A DNA stretch of 64,000 bases from Hybos culiciformis (taxonomy: Eukaryota; Arthropoda; Insecta; Diptera; Hybotidae), in assembly GCA_964007475.1 (NCBI GenBank), contig OZ023273.1:70309430-70373429 (forward strand), given 5' to 3'. The notes under the pieces were generated by a model, which saw only the letters and a list, made by a program, of their open reading frames with translations, searched no databases and was not told where the DNA came from. Position 1 is the stretch's first letter. Each line of letters opens with the position of its first letter. Position numbers and translations under genes: made by a program. Shown piece by piece: positions 51,559 to 64,000 of the stretch.

Positions 51559-53716
51559 AGCTTACAGATTTATTTTAATTTAATAAAAAAAACTTTAATT
51601 TAATGATGTTGTTTTATAGTTTTTGTTTTTTTTATAATGCACTTTATAATTATTATTATTTTTTTTTTTTTCTCATTTCATAATTTTTTTGTATGTATCT
51701 ACTCTTCATATGTACGTTTTTATTTTAAACATTTTTTTTGAAATTTTATAATGTTGTTGCATAGTTGAAACACATTTTAATTTTATCTATTGCCCAATAG
51801 ACGGCACTAGAATTGTTTTGAAGAATTTTTTTTTTTTTTTTTAATGTATATTATCGATTTGTAACATGTGATAATACTGATGCGTATATAAAAATTTCAG
51901 TAAATTGATTCAGTAAAAATATTCAGAAAACTTTCATGTTTTCTATGATTAAAAAACGTTTACTATTAAAATATTCCTAAAAAAAAACATAATTTCATAT
52001 AGAGACTATCTTCAAAATATTAGGCTCAAGTCAATTAAGTTGCTTGCTAAGTTTAAGGAGGAAATATTAGGTTTTTTACTTATTTTTAAGAATCATCTAA
52101 TTTTATTTCGATAATATAATATATAATATATTTAAATTTTTTATTATAAAAATTTCTTATTTTTCACCACTTCGTCACTAACATGCACTATCATACAAGC
52201 GTTTGAACTTTGGAATAATGACAGAACAAATAAATGCAATCTTGTATTTGAAGTCATTTGCAAATTTTAATAATATTGAATTTGCTTCGAGAGAACACAC
52301 TTAGCTACCTTTTTTCTATTCTGAAGCACCAAATATAGTAATTGAAATTACGTAATTCTAGAAAACAAATATTTTTGTGTTAAGTAAAAAAAACAAAAAT
52401 TTTATTTCAACAAATTCTGAAAAAAAAAAAATTTGTTTATTCATTTCATACATCACTATTAAACTTTGACCAAAAAAAATAAAAATATATATACAGAGAT
52501 TTTAAATATAATAAAATCAAAATATTTATTTAAATTCATAAAATCTTGAGTTTATTAATTTAAAATTTTTAAAAATAAAGCCGAATACGTCGAAGTTAGG
52601 CTGATAATGAAATAAAATAAAAAAAATGTGTAAAATTGGACATGTTTTTTAAAAAAAAATTCAGGGCTTCTAAAACACAGTAGGTTTTTTTTCAAATCAA
52701 TTAATTTTAATTTAAAGTTCAAAATAATTTTATTTTAAGAAATTTTTTAAAATAAAACTATCAAGCCCAAGCTTCACATTACTAAATTCTGGACAATAGT
52801 CTTGTAAATTTCTACATAGTTATTGAAAGTTATGTCTTCACCATCCTAAAGGACTTCAATTAAATTAAGAAAAACTTTAAAGCTTGTTAAGTATCTGTTT
52901 TTTACTTACAATTTTCAATAATATAAAGTAGAAGAGAAGATAAAGCAACCAAGTATATTAATGACGAAAAAAGTAGCTTCTAATTGTAAAATAGACACAG
53001 GCAATGCACTCGGACTCGAACTTTATTTTTTAGATAATTTTTTTTTTAATTACTGGCAAATATACAAAATTTGTAAATTAGATTATTTTCAAAATTTTAA
53101 TATTTCGTAAGATTTTTAATCCTTTTATCGCTATTTCGAATAAATATCGCAAAACCATTTGCGCCCAGAGAATTTGAATGTACGCTTCGTCCATCAACAC
53201 TTAATTTTTTTCCTGAGTTCTATTTTAAATTTCTAATGCTCTTAAGCATTTATAGTAAGAGATATCGAATTATATGAAATTCAAATAGTAGCTTTATTAT
53301 CATTAAAGTGACTATATGAGTCATATACCTATTTTATTAAAAAAAAAAAAAAACTTAATTACATTTTTTAGATAAAACATTAATTCATGTACTTTTATTA
53401 ATAATGCGAATGTTATAATTAAAAATATTTTATTGACATATTTTAATGTAATGTACGAAATTAACAAACACTTATATTAAGAATTTATTTTATGAGGTAA
53501 CCCGAAATTAATGATATTTATAGAATTAGATAAAGACAAAATTATTTGTGTATTATGTGGTTATGTATTTGTGTTTCATATTTTTCAGACATTATGGATA
53601 TCATCAAGTTTGCATAAATAAAAATGTACGATGACATGAGAAACAATTTTAAGTTGATATTTTCTACCAACCAAACAAACTAAAAATCTTGAGCAAAAAA
53701 AAAACAACTATTGGCT
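51559..53716. other. Upstream flank or 5' intron, no gene seen
   Basis: If the ATG at 51558 is the true start, this should hold the 5' UTR or promoter of the long isoform. The sequence is A+T-rich, with T runs near 51660 and 51825 and an A run near 53340. No TATA-box can be told apart from background, and no coding exon is recognised. Confidence 0.4.
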
Positions 53717-54494
53717 CAACAAAAAGGCGCCGCCTGACCTAGCGCTGAAACTGAAGGGGCGGCACTAATTCAGTTGAAATTGAAATAGTGCCGCTAATTT
53801 ATTTTTAATTGGATTCAAACTGAAATAGTGCCGCTACTCGTAAATCGCGTCGATATTTCAGTTTGGAATTGGCGACATTTATTCAGTTTCAACTGAAATT
53901 GTGCCGCCAATTCAGAAAACTGATATCGGTGGCGCTATTTCAGTTTTATATGAAAACAGGATTGAGCGGCACTATTTTACTTGGAACTGAAATATTGCCG
54001 CCAGCAAAAATCATGTTTGCGCGAAGCGAATGCGACACGGTAGCAGTCACCCATTATGCACAACAGCTTTTCCATACATTTTGTACGGTCAACTTTCTTT
54101 TTAACCCGATTTGACCTATTTAATGTTTTTTTTTTCTTGGCGAGCTTCGCGAAAAGCGAATGGGACGCGGTAGCAGTCACCCATTATACACAACAGTTTT
54201 TCCATACATTTTGCTTAGTTTTTCGCGGTTATAACAATTTTTTTTCAACCTTTCTGGTTCGTCCGACAATTTTTGAAGCGGTGCTAATTCAATAAATTTT
54301 GAAAAAAATTAAATCGGCGGCGCTATTTCAGTTTAAAATTGGCGACATTAATTCAGATATCGGCGGCGCTATTTCAGTTTCGGATTGAGCGGCACTGTTT
54401 CAGTTTTAGTTAAATATTGAAAATGCGGCGGCGCTATTTCAGTTTCTCGGGCGGAACTATGTCAGGAGGCGCTATTTCAGGACCCCAACAAAAA
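53717..54494. mobile_element. Non-autonomous element with bidirectional subterminal motifs and 9-bp target duplication
   Basis: The nonamer CAACAAAAA flanks both sides (53717-53725 and 54486-54494); the element itself is 53726-54485. Near the left end is GCGCCGCCTGACCTAG, and near the right end its inverse, CTATGTCAGGAGGCGC. The motif CTGAAATAGTGCCGC and its complement GCGGCGCTATTTCAG recur many times in both orientations at both ends. The centre has a 63-bp direct repeat (54021-54083 and 54150-54213; shared GGTAGCAGTCACCCATTAT). A 9-bp duplication fits Mutator-like elements, but the ends are not a recognised family. The frames at 53863-54114, 53977-54180 and 54056-54295 translate repeats and encode no recognisable protein. 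Confidence 0.8.
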
Positions 54495-55567
54495 CTTGTT
54501 AGGAATAAGAATTCCATTTTAACTTAAAATGTCAAGTCCATCGAATAACACATCTCAATATATGTGAGAGAATGAAAGTTCTTGAATACTTTTTGATTTA
54601 AAATTTTTTTTTACTTGTTTCAATATTAGTTTCTAAATTTTCAATAAAAATGTAGAAAAAAAAATTAATTCTATTATGTAATATGTTTTAATGCGCATGT
54701 CTTCGGTAAGTTGTATTTACATTCGCAAATTTAGCTCGGTAAATGGTCCATTACATGCATCAATACACATGCAATTATAGAGGAATGTAAATTGTATTTA
54801 CATTTCCCTGTGATGTAAATTGTATTTACATTGCTCTATATTGTATTTACATTCTTCATTTTCAACTGCGTAATACTATAAACAAAAATAATATCACTCA
54901 CACTCACAATATTTCAATACAGACAAATACCAAAAAAAAAAAAAAATTGCAAATGTATACCTCTCACATGCATCATATCAATGTCAATCAAAGCTTAGTT
55001 TATAATGCTAAAATCTAAATTTTCCCTCTGAGCTAATCTATATTTTCCCTCTGAGCAAACAAAAAAAAAAAAAAGAACCAATAAAAAAATACGCGGCTAT
55101 TTTTTTTTTTTCTAAAAAGCGGCCAGTCGATCAGTCGATGAATTTTCTTAACATGTGTTTCAATCTACTATTTTTAAAGGATCTTCGAACCTCTACTACT
55201 AAATTTTTAAACGAGTGTGGTTGGATTTTAGTACAAAAATTTAAACCACACTTCAAAAATTGGACTTATTTTTATTCAAAAAAACAAAATGAATAAAAAT
55301 AGAACAATGGTAACCCTGAAAATATATTTGTTGTCATTATAAAGTTTGCTGTGATTGTCAAATGTCAAGTAAGAATTTTTTTTTCTTCTATCAACAAACA
55401 AAGAAAATGGCAGCATCAAGGAGATTATTTATTGTAAATATAAATTATAATTATATAATTATTATTTGATTTTATTTTTAATTATAAAAAAAATAATTAT
55501 AAAATTATTATTATTTTTTTTAATAATTAAAAATAAAATTAAGTAAAATTTAAGAAGACCATTATTT

Positions 55568-55695
55568 CCTAAAATAATAAAAAAAAAATTAGTAATTTTT
55601 CTAAAAAAAAATTATTCGATTTTTTTTTTTGCAAAAAAGAAAATGAATAATTTTTTTTTGGAAAAATTACTAATTTTTTTTTTAATATTTTAGGA
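55568..55695. repeat. A/T-rich hairpin
   Basis: CCTAAAATAATA and AATTAGTAATTTTTC on the left pair with GAAAAATTACTAATT and TAATATTTTAGG on the right, with about 50-bp arms around the centre. It could be a small MITE of its own. Confidence 0.75.
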
Positions 55696-55877
55696 ATCTT
55701 CCGGTTTGAAATCATTTCGATAAATAAATAAACTTCCTTATTAAATTTTATTTCCTTGCTTCATTTTGAACTTTTTTGTTTATTTTTTTCATTATAAATG
55801 TATTGTTTTCAACTCCCTCTCACATGCACATTAAAGCAGTATACAATACATGTTAATCAAATTTGTTATACAGCTCG

Positions 55878-55984
55878 TTTTGTATACACACAAACATATA
55901 GACACTCGTCAATATTATATCACTCGACCTTCGGTCTCGTGATATAAACATGACTCGTGTCTATGTGTTTGTGTGTATACAAAA
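55878..55984. repeat. Conserved large hairpin, copy 3
   Basis: The outer stem TATACACACAAACATATAGA with ACAC pairs with GTGTCTATGTGTTTGTGTGT. The core is identical to copy 2 (ATATCACTCGACCTTCGGTC), while the outer stem resembles copy 1. Confidence 0.85.
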
Positions 55985-56033
55985 CTCGCAAGAATAACAA
56001 ATTTTCTTAAAATGTATTGTAATCTACTATTAA

Positions 56034-58586
56034 TTTTTAATAAAAAAAAATTTTTTAATTTATAGTTGCACTCAATTAAACTAAAAATATTATTAAAGTT
56101 TGTATTTTAAAGTTAATACTTTGTTTATTTATTCTGATTTATAACTTATAAATTCCGGCTTTCTCTAAAATTATATAATATAGAATTATTTTTCATTAAT
56201 TTCCTGTATTTAATTTTGCTAAAAAATAATGTGAGTAAATTATATTTTGAAGAAATTGTTAATCAAATCCTTATAATAGAAAATTCCGTTGTGTAATTAA
56301 AATTATTTTGAAGTAATTAAAATTCGAGAATTATAAGATAAGATAAAGTATTCTTATTGTGAAACTAAAAAAAAATGCACTCGATTCAGTTCAAATCGTT
56401 CAATTACTAAATTAATTTTCTTAGATTCTCAGCAATGACGTTCAGTTAGAAAAAAACTTATTAACATTAGGGAGCTTTTTTTATTTCGAATAATGAAAAC
56501 TTTTTATTCTCACAAAAGTTAGCAATTGATAATTAATAGTCACATCTCATTGAAAAATAATTAATAATCACCAAAGATTAATTCACGTGATTATTACCAC
56601 TACTTCTGTATAGAAAAATAATAACAATTTCATTGTCTACTATATATATGCACTAAACAAGTAAAATCCTTCATGTTTCTTAATTGTCAGCTCATAATTT
56701 AAAGTTATAACTAAAAATGTGCATCATTAAAACAATTTTAACTATTTTTTTTTTTTTACTATATATAACTTCCGATAAGCGATTTTTTTTCAATTCAGTT
56801 ACAATATAGTTCATTAAACTATTTTGTTTACTAAGATATTTCCAATCATTTTTATGAATAAAAAAAGATACAAAAAATAGAAACTTAATAAATCAACTTA
56901 TTTTAATTAATAATAATAACATACGGTAGTGAGTATATTGCCAATATCCCTATATAAGATATACAAATTTAAAAAATATTTTTACGAACAAAAATAAAAT
57001 AAACAAATATGCCACAAGTTCAACTAACAAGTTTAATAAAATAATAATGCAGAAAAGTTATTCTGAGCAATTAGAATGACCTAAAATAAGCTCAAAAGTT
57101 GAACTCATATTGTAAACATATAATATATGTATGTAGACATAATAATTATACAAAGTAGAATTAAAATTTATTAGATTTTTCAATTTTGTATAATTTAATT
57201 TCATTTCGTATTATATTTTGTTATATTTGGAGCGAAAAAAGAGTTCACCAAATTATTACAATATACAGCCCATTCAAAATAATATTGCGGAAGCCTACGA
57301 GTATTAGAAAATATCAACGAAACGATAAAAAATTTGAAGTGAAATGAAAGTAATTATTTACGTAATTACTTAGAGCTTGAACTAACCCTTTAGTAACTTT
57401 AGTTCCTGTTGATATCGATATCGAATAGTAAATGATAAGACTGTCCTATATAATTGGTTTATATAACAATAAAGAAAATATTTTTGTAAAATTAATATAA
57501 GGGAGATTCAACTATTGATATTCTATTGGTTTTAATTACATGAATTAGGCTTCTAAGTAATTTAATTGAATGAATTGAAATTTTTCAATTAAAATGAGTA
57601 AATTGGAAATTTTAATTTTAAATAAGGGGTACAATGTACCTAATATGTACATTGTACACTTGAACTGTATGTATTCTACACATACGTATATAAGTGCGTA
57701 TAATAATACTGATAAATAATGTAATATTTTTTAGCTAGAATTAATATTATAAATTTACTTAGTTTAGATCATTTTTCTAAATTGTACTTAATAAATTTGC
57801 AAACATTATACACACATTATTTAATATATACTGTAACGTATATCTAGAGATAAAAAAAATTAAAAATACTAGATAAGAAAGGTAATGATTCGAGCTAATA
57901 AACTACTTGAAAAAAAGTCAAAAAAGGACAAGCCAAAAAATCAAAAAAGAGAAAGAAAGTGTCAGAATTATAATATTTTACCTGTTGGCAAAAGTTTTGA
58001 AAAACTTGTTCAAAGGGCAGTTCCTTAATTTACAAAGCAGTAACAGAAATACTTTTATATTACATATTTACAACATAGATCATGCATAACTACTTAGTTA
58101 AAAATAAAGTCTGGAACAAGGCAAGTCCATAAAAAAATTATATGGAACTTGGTCAGAACTGTAACTAGTTATTTGACCTCTAAAAAAAGTGTATAGAACT
58201 TTATAAAAGGCGGTTTTTTACCCTACAAAGTAGTAACAGAAATATGCATATAGATTAAACTAATTTAAAAATGGAAATTATTTGCAACATAAATCATGCC
58301 CATTTTTAAGCTTTTATGTTTATTTATTATAATTTTTATTTTGTTTTCAAACAGCGAATTCAACTTTTGTGATTTAGCTTAAAAATTAAAATATCGTAGG
58401 AGTAAATTGATCAAAATACTAATATTAGGTACTACGCGTAGATGATACGTTTGAAGATTCAATTTTGATTAAAATCGCATTTTCTCTCTTCCTGTAATTA
58501 AAACTTGCTGTAAAGGAATAATTTTAAGTTTGGAATTGTTATGAATAGAATTAGCAATATTTTTTGTTTGTAATATTTTTTTTAAA
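56034..58586. other. A+T-rich flank, no gene seen
   Basis: No exon, element or RNA gene is recognised. CTTGAAAAAAAGTC and nearby words around 57900-58260 contain a weak local duplication (AAAGTAGTAACAGAAATA and AAAGCAGTAACAGAAATA). Confidence 0.4.
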
Positions 58587-58594
58587 TAAATAGC

Positions 58595-58919
58595 AGGGCT
58601 GTGGAGTTGGAGTCGGTGTTGTGGTGTTTGTATCGGAGTTGGAGTCGAAGTCGTTACGAAAATTCGCGACTCCGACTACAAGAATTTTTTTAACAAATGT
58701 TTCAAAATTCATTGAATTTTAAAAATTTTGTATATGCACGTGCTTTATATTATATTAATTAATTCACTTCCATTAATTACCCACAGCATAGTTTTCACTA
58801 GTATTTATCAATATATTTCCACATACTTTTAGCTTTGGAGTTGGAGTCGGAGTCGTACATTAAAAATTTTAGCGGTTGGAGTCGGAGTTGGAACTATTTT
58901 TGACGACTTCACAGCCCTG
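58595..58919. mobile_element. hAT MITE with perfect 8-bp target duplication
   Basis: The ends are CAGGGCTGTGGAGTTGGAGT on the left and TGACGACTTCACAGCCCTG on the right; ATAAATAG occurs directly outside both ends (58587-58594 and 58920-58927). An 8-bp duplication with CAGGG ends is diagnostic of hAT. The subterminal part has GAGTTGGAGTCGGAGTCG-type hexamer repeats in one orientation and a short GCGACTCCGACT in the other. It has no coding capacity. The perfect duplication suggests a relatively young insertion. Confidence 0.9.
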
Positions 58920-59157
58920 ATAAATAGTAACTTTTCAAGCTAATGTTTTTATAAAGAATGATTTAAATTAAATAATCTTGACAAGTTTGTCGCTTTTTTT
59001 AGTTCGATCTCTAAATTTTCAATATCTTTTGGGTGTTCAAGAAGTTGAATTCAAACGTATATTATTAAAAAATTCTAAATTTTTTAAGTTTTTGGAGATA
59101 ATGAAAAACTATGGTTTAATTAGGTCAAACTGTACGGAACGAAGAGAAACGGCCAGA

Positions 59158-59313
59158 AATATATCTATATAATCTATTTATCTATCTATCTGTATCTACG
59201 TATCTTCTATATCTATGTATCTATATCTATGTATCTATATATCTATCTATACATCTATCTGTCTACGTATTTATCTATATATAAATCTATCTATCTATAC
59301 ATCTATCTATCTT
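59158..59313. repeat. (ATCT)n-type microsatellite
   Basis: About 155 bp of ATCT and related TATCTATG/ACGT-interrupted units on the plus strand. Confidence 0.9.
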
Positions 59314-62300
59314 CGACAATTTTGTACCATTTTCAAAGAATTTTTACGCTAAATTTGTAAATTTTTTTTATTAATAAAAAACTTGGCTAGAGAGAAACAA
59401 CGAAATAAATTTGAATTAAAGGCTATCATCCAAAAAAAAATTATTCTTCTAGTATTCATTTCAGTTGACTTATCTAATAAAAACAAACGCCCATCACAAT
59501 TATATAAATTTTTAATTTATTCATTATTGATATAAATCTTAAGATCTGAACGTCATCATAATCTGTAACTTAAAAACCAGAATTTTTATGGTTATTATAT
59601 CGATTTGATTGTCATATTTTTTTTTGAATAATTTTGTTAATATAAAAATTTCTTTTTACGTCTTCAATTTTAATTTCTCATATTAAATAATTTTTCAATA
59701 ACTGTGCCAATAAAATTTGGTTATATGTATTGCAGACTTAAATGTATTTCATTAATAGAAAAAAAAGGGGGACGACAACATTTCGACATAAGCCTTTCTT
59801 TCGGAAATCAAATTCGGGATTTTGAATTATATGTAAATACATATTATAATTAACTAATCATGTAAATAATATTTAGATGATTAAAATAAATTGCTATAAA
59901 AAAACTAATAGTGATAAGCTAAAAAAGAGAACGGAATTTCTATAAACTACGCATTTTCGAAACTTCAATAAAATAAAAAATGTAGAACAGTACCTCATAA
60001 TGAAGAGTGAAATCTGTTTTAAACATTACGATTTAAAATACTTTAGTCCTTAAGATTTATTTAGAATCCTACCAGCTAGCCTTATATCGTTTTTTATACC
60101 AGAATATATTAACCGATTTACAAATATTTACAATCAGGACGTGCATTGTTATTTCTCGATAAAATCCAGTAAAAGCCTCACTTAAATTTTCTAACAAAGG
60201 TTAAGTTTGCACACGTTATCCATGATCCATCGTAACTCAGTTCTTAAGATTTGTTCTTCAACATTGCGGATTCTAGCGATTCAAAGATTGAGAAAAAGAG
60301 TTTTACGTATTTATTTTGATAATTCATTTTACTTTTATCCTAATAAGCTAATAAGTCAATTACTTTTTTGTTTCCTTCCTTCAACAAAGCAGTTGAGCTT
60401 TCTTCCATTCATATAAGTAATATGCAGATTGATTTCCAGTATAAAAACTATTAAAAAGATATCTTACGTACATAGTATATAAATATATAAAATTTTCAGA
60501 AAATAGTTTTCCTAGTAATAAAAACTCGCAAGCATTTATATGTAAATGTAATAATCTTAACCTTAAAAAAAATTCTCACATCTAAATTATTATTATGTTT
60601 AGATTACGATGAATCTCCGTGAACTTACATAAATATTAAATTGTTAAAAAGATTTTTTTTTCAGCTTTGTTTTTATAAATTCTAATGAAAAATTGTACTA
60701 AATTTTAAGCATCGCTATAATTCAAAACATAAACATTTAAATTTTATTAGGTAAATTTAAATATAATTTTTTTTTTTTTTTTGTATTTACACACTAGAAT
60801 TATTTTTAAATTTCAATAAAGTTTTGTTTTCATTGAAACTTAAATTTGAATAAATTTATAACTTATATGCATGAAATTAAAAAATTTAATCTGAAGTTGT
60901 AGTTGAATTAAATTTTTATATATTGTTTCTGTACTTAAAAATTGACCTGTTAAATTTGTGAATAAAAAAGAGCGGAAGAAATTTAGTTTCTTAATACATA
61001 TGTACATTTTTTTTGTCAACAATTTAATCCCATTATTATTTTATTTTGAACTGTGTTATAATTTTCTTCTTTTTTTTTCGATAATTTTTGCAATAATAAT
61101 AAGGATTTTTATTAAAAAGAAAACTATTTTTGTACTGTTCGGATAAGGCACAATCACTTTCTATTTTGACAATTTTCAGATCTCATACATTTTTGTAATT
61201 GTGAAAACTTTAACTTAAAAGATAAAAAATTTCTAATATAACGTAAAAGGTGTTATATGTCAAACTCATAAAATATAACAGTAAGATATTTTCAATTTCA
61301 ACTTTAATATTATAATTGAATTAAAAATGTTAGAAATTTATATATAGCCGTCAAAATCAATATCATTCACGATCGACAGTAAATTATTTACTTGTTAAAT
61401 AGAATAGTATTTAATTTGAAACCGAGAATGACAATAGTAAATTAAGTCAACAAAAAACCGAATTTAATGCAAACATTATCAATAACAGTATACAAAAATT
61501 ATGAATAGATTGGTCGGAAAAGTTTTATAGATATAGTTGCTTGATTATCTATTTTGAAAAATTTATGGTTTAATAGAAAAACCTAAAGAAAATGAACTGA
61601 AGTCTAAAAAATATTTTTATAAATAAATATAACAATACAAGAATATGAAAATAAGATTGTTGTCTTTTTAATATATTCGTGTTATAAAAATATCTTTTAT
61701 AATTTCATGCACACTTTATTCATTTCGAATGTTGCGGTGCAATAAACCGCAATAGCAATTTTTTAAATAAATATTTATTTCATATAAAATTTTCTCTTAA
61801 AAAAATAAAGAATATTTTCTTTAATATTTTTGTAAATATTATAATCAATTTCGAAGAAATTTAGTAAATTGTTCTTAAAGAAAATGAATATTCGAAAAAT
61901 TTTAAATCGGTTTGAGGCGCCAACATTAAATTAAAAAATTGTTATATTTAAATTTTGTAGGTACCTAGTTTTATTTAAGTACTACATTATTATTTAATTA
62001 GTTTTTTCAACTTTTGTTTTTAACAAACTTTATTTAGTTTAAAAATGTCTAAAACGTAAGTTTTAGTTCTTTTAGTCCTCATTTTAATTGCTTATTTAAG
62101 TAAGACTTTATATGCCTCATTTTTAAAATTAAGGTACAAAAAATGAGTGAACTTCAAGTTATATTAGTAGGAATACAAAATTATCAATTAAAATACCTCA
62201 AAATCAAAAAAAAAAAAACAAGTAAATCTCAAAGACTAGATCTCAAAAATTTTGAGAAATGGCTTAAAATGAAATGTATAAACAAGAAACTTTAAAAACA

Positions 62301-64000
62301 ACATAAAATTTATCCAAACCAAGTTTTTTGTGTCATAAAAACAAAAAAATTTAAAGCTAATTTTAACAATTTTCCATATCATTAACGATTCAAATTACCC
62401 TTGATATTCAACACAAACCATTAGAAAATATTTTATCATAATTCGTATTAGAAGAGTATGGAAATGCTCCAATTTTTGCTCTTTATCAGTAAATTTAATT
62501 AAAATTTGTTATTATTTGTTTTGCAAACTAAGTATAAACTAAATATAAATTACATAATAAACCAAACTTCCTTATTCTTATCTAGACTAGACTATATATT
62601 AACACAAAATAAAAATTAACTGTATTAAATGCTAATTAGACACAATTAAACAAAAAAACATAAATTAATTCGAAAACTTATTTTGGAAATTGTTTGTTTT
62701 TTTTTTTTGTTGTTAAAAACAATAGCAATTTTGAGTTTCAGAAAATGAATCTAAAATAAAAACTTCTCAGAAGCCTTGAGAAAACATCTAACTTTGAAGT
62801 ATGATATTATTTTATGTTCCAATCATTAATTTGTTCTCAAGTTATAATTAATTCATGACGAATTGAAAATCGGAGCTCCCGTACAGATATAGAAATTTGT
62901 TAAACAAGATTTTTCAATAAGATTTGTCCAGCATTTTCAGAATTAGAATATACAAGTAATTTATTTGTCAGCCGACATGGTGGCGGTATTGCCCTTATCC
63001 TATGGCGTGTATTCCCACTTCGGACTGGAATTTGGGTTAGTTTCTCAATGTGTCTTACTTGAATTAAGTGTTTGTGTTTTTTTTCAACTATAATAAGACT
63101 AGACAGATGATACTGAAAAGATCTTTTGCATTTATTACTTATTAAAATATAATAAGTTTTTGGTGAATTTGTTATTCTCAACAAATATTGAATATTATAT
63201 ATTTATCAACAATAAAAATAAGATGTCAGTTTATTAAAATTTATAACTTTTTTGTTTTTTTTTTTTGAAATAAATTAAAATATATATTTATTATTACAGC
63301 ACGTTTGTAAGTTATTTTCTTAATTTTATTATATATTTTTTTTATTTAATTTTTAATTGTACAGACAACTTTGTAATAAAAAAAAAAATCATTATTTTCC
63401 AAAATCAATAAATTTTACAATATTAATTGTTATTCATTTTATTTAAATTAATTTTCACAATTTCTATTTTTTTTATTATTTCTTTATATATGTATTTCAA
63501 TAATATTTCAATATTTATTTCATTGTTAATATAATATAAATGAAAAATTGCAATTTAACACTACCCAACAATATCAGTTAAAAAGTCACGAGATATTTAT
63601 TAAGTTTTCACTGATAACAATGTGAAAAATTCCCTTTTTATCAGATCGAATAAAACAATACGAAATAACATGAAAAGAAAAATAAAAATTCAAAACAATA
63701 TAAAAAAAAAGGTTAGTAAAACAAAACTGACGCGCACTTTTCACACCCGTTACGCCCAAAACTCGGTAACTTTATGAACATTTTATCTTAATATTTTTCT
63801 CTCTCAAAGCTTTTTTTTATTAATAAATTTTAAAATAATAACACAGACGAATAAGAAAAATACTTTGCTAGATTAAAATGATAGGGGATTCATATAAAAA
63901 CTAGATTTTTACAGATTGAAAGTTGAAAAAAAAATATGTATAGTAGTTATGAAATCCTCAATAATGTACTATGCTTTTAGTGAAGTTAAATCCTTAAATT
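59314..64000. other. A+T-rich right flank, no gene seen
   Basis: Mostly low complexity. The patch at 62958-63050 is much less A+T-rich than the rest and is described as a finding. The frames at 60207-60416, 60840-61022, 60958-61146 and 62900-63184 lack splice signals and recognisable protein content. Confidence 0.4.

Larger units (their letters stand above)
54683..56033 (+). mobile_element. Hairpin-family element, copy 3 (composite)
   Basis: Starts AATATGTTTTAATGCGCATG with TTTAGCTCGGTAAATGG as in copy 1. A right-end-like piece (TTTTCTTAACATGTGTTTCA then ATCTACTAT) lies at about 55145, and a second, complete right half (CTCTCACATGCACATTAAAG, hairpin, AATCTACTATTA) at 55815-56033. The region therefore looks like two partly deleted copies joined by about 500 bp of A+T-rich DNA that includes the hairpin at 55568-55695. 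Confidence 0.7.

Noticed and set aside
53863..54295. Overlapping frames on both strands with similar peptides
   Set aside because: They come from the 63-bp direct repeat and subterminal motifs of the mobile element.
42799..56033. Helitron assignment for the hairpin family
   Set aside because: A hairpin lies near one end, but no clear TC start or CTRR end is seen and the left end has an inverted counterpart inside the element.

Overview
This window is strongly A+T-rich eukaryotic DNA with large introns, GT-AG splice sites and many decayed transposable elements. It reads as an arthropod, most likely insect, nuclear genome. There is no sign of bacterial or organellar gene organisation. Nearly every open reading frame longer than 60 codons is a by-product of base composition or of repeats.

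The one gene I can reconstruct lies on the minus strand. I read it as the 5' part of the AMP-activated protein kinase gamma subunit gene (Drosophila SNF4Agamma, also called loechrig). Six coding exons follow one another at 51558-51394, 48461-48425, 14846-14604, 14332-14151, 13347-12747 and 11905-11772. Their splice phases agree at every junction (0, 1, 1, 0, 1, 0) and together they encode about 454 residues of a Ser/Asn/His-rich, probably disordered N-terminal extension. The last of these exons carries the segment with DPHHAAILFRDSRG, which I remember as lying just before the CBS-domain core in insect gamma subunits. A seventh exon, 1627-1136, starts with its own ATG and ends in the same phase 0, so it looks like an alternative first coding exon of a shorter isoform. 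The CBS domains must lie beyond the left edge of the window. Introns make up most of the window; the one between 14.85 and 48.42 kb is the largest.

A separate coding-like segment at 3142-3015 (minus, ending in a stop codon) is not explained by the main model and may be the last exon of another transcript.

The rest is intron or 5' flank filled with mobile-element debris. From left to right: a foldback element with 170-bp arms (7625-8022); a minisatellite with a 70-bp higher-order period (8091-8480); a long hairpin (8671-8943); a jockey-like LINE reverse transcriptase fragment between direct repeats (9856-11510); a hAT-like remnant (about 15361-15720); a Charlie-like hAT MITE with a target duplication (38217-38578); an element with 27-bp terminal inverted repeats that contains a second element (42681-43475); a LINE C-terminal fragment (45955-45774); a dispersed family with a large conserved hairpin (three loci, near 43.1, 50.8 and 55.9 kb); an element with subterminal motifs in both orientations and a 9-bp target duplication (53726-54485); and a hAT MITE with a perfect 8-bp duplication (58595-58919). 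No RNA gene, CRISPR array or prokaryotic regulatory site was found.
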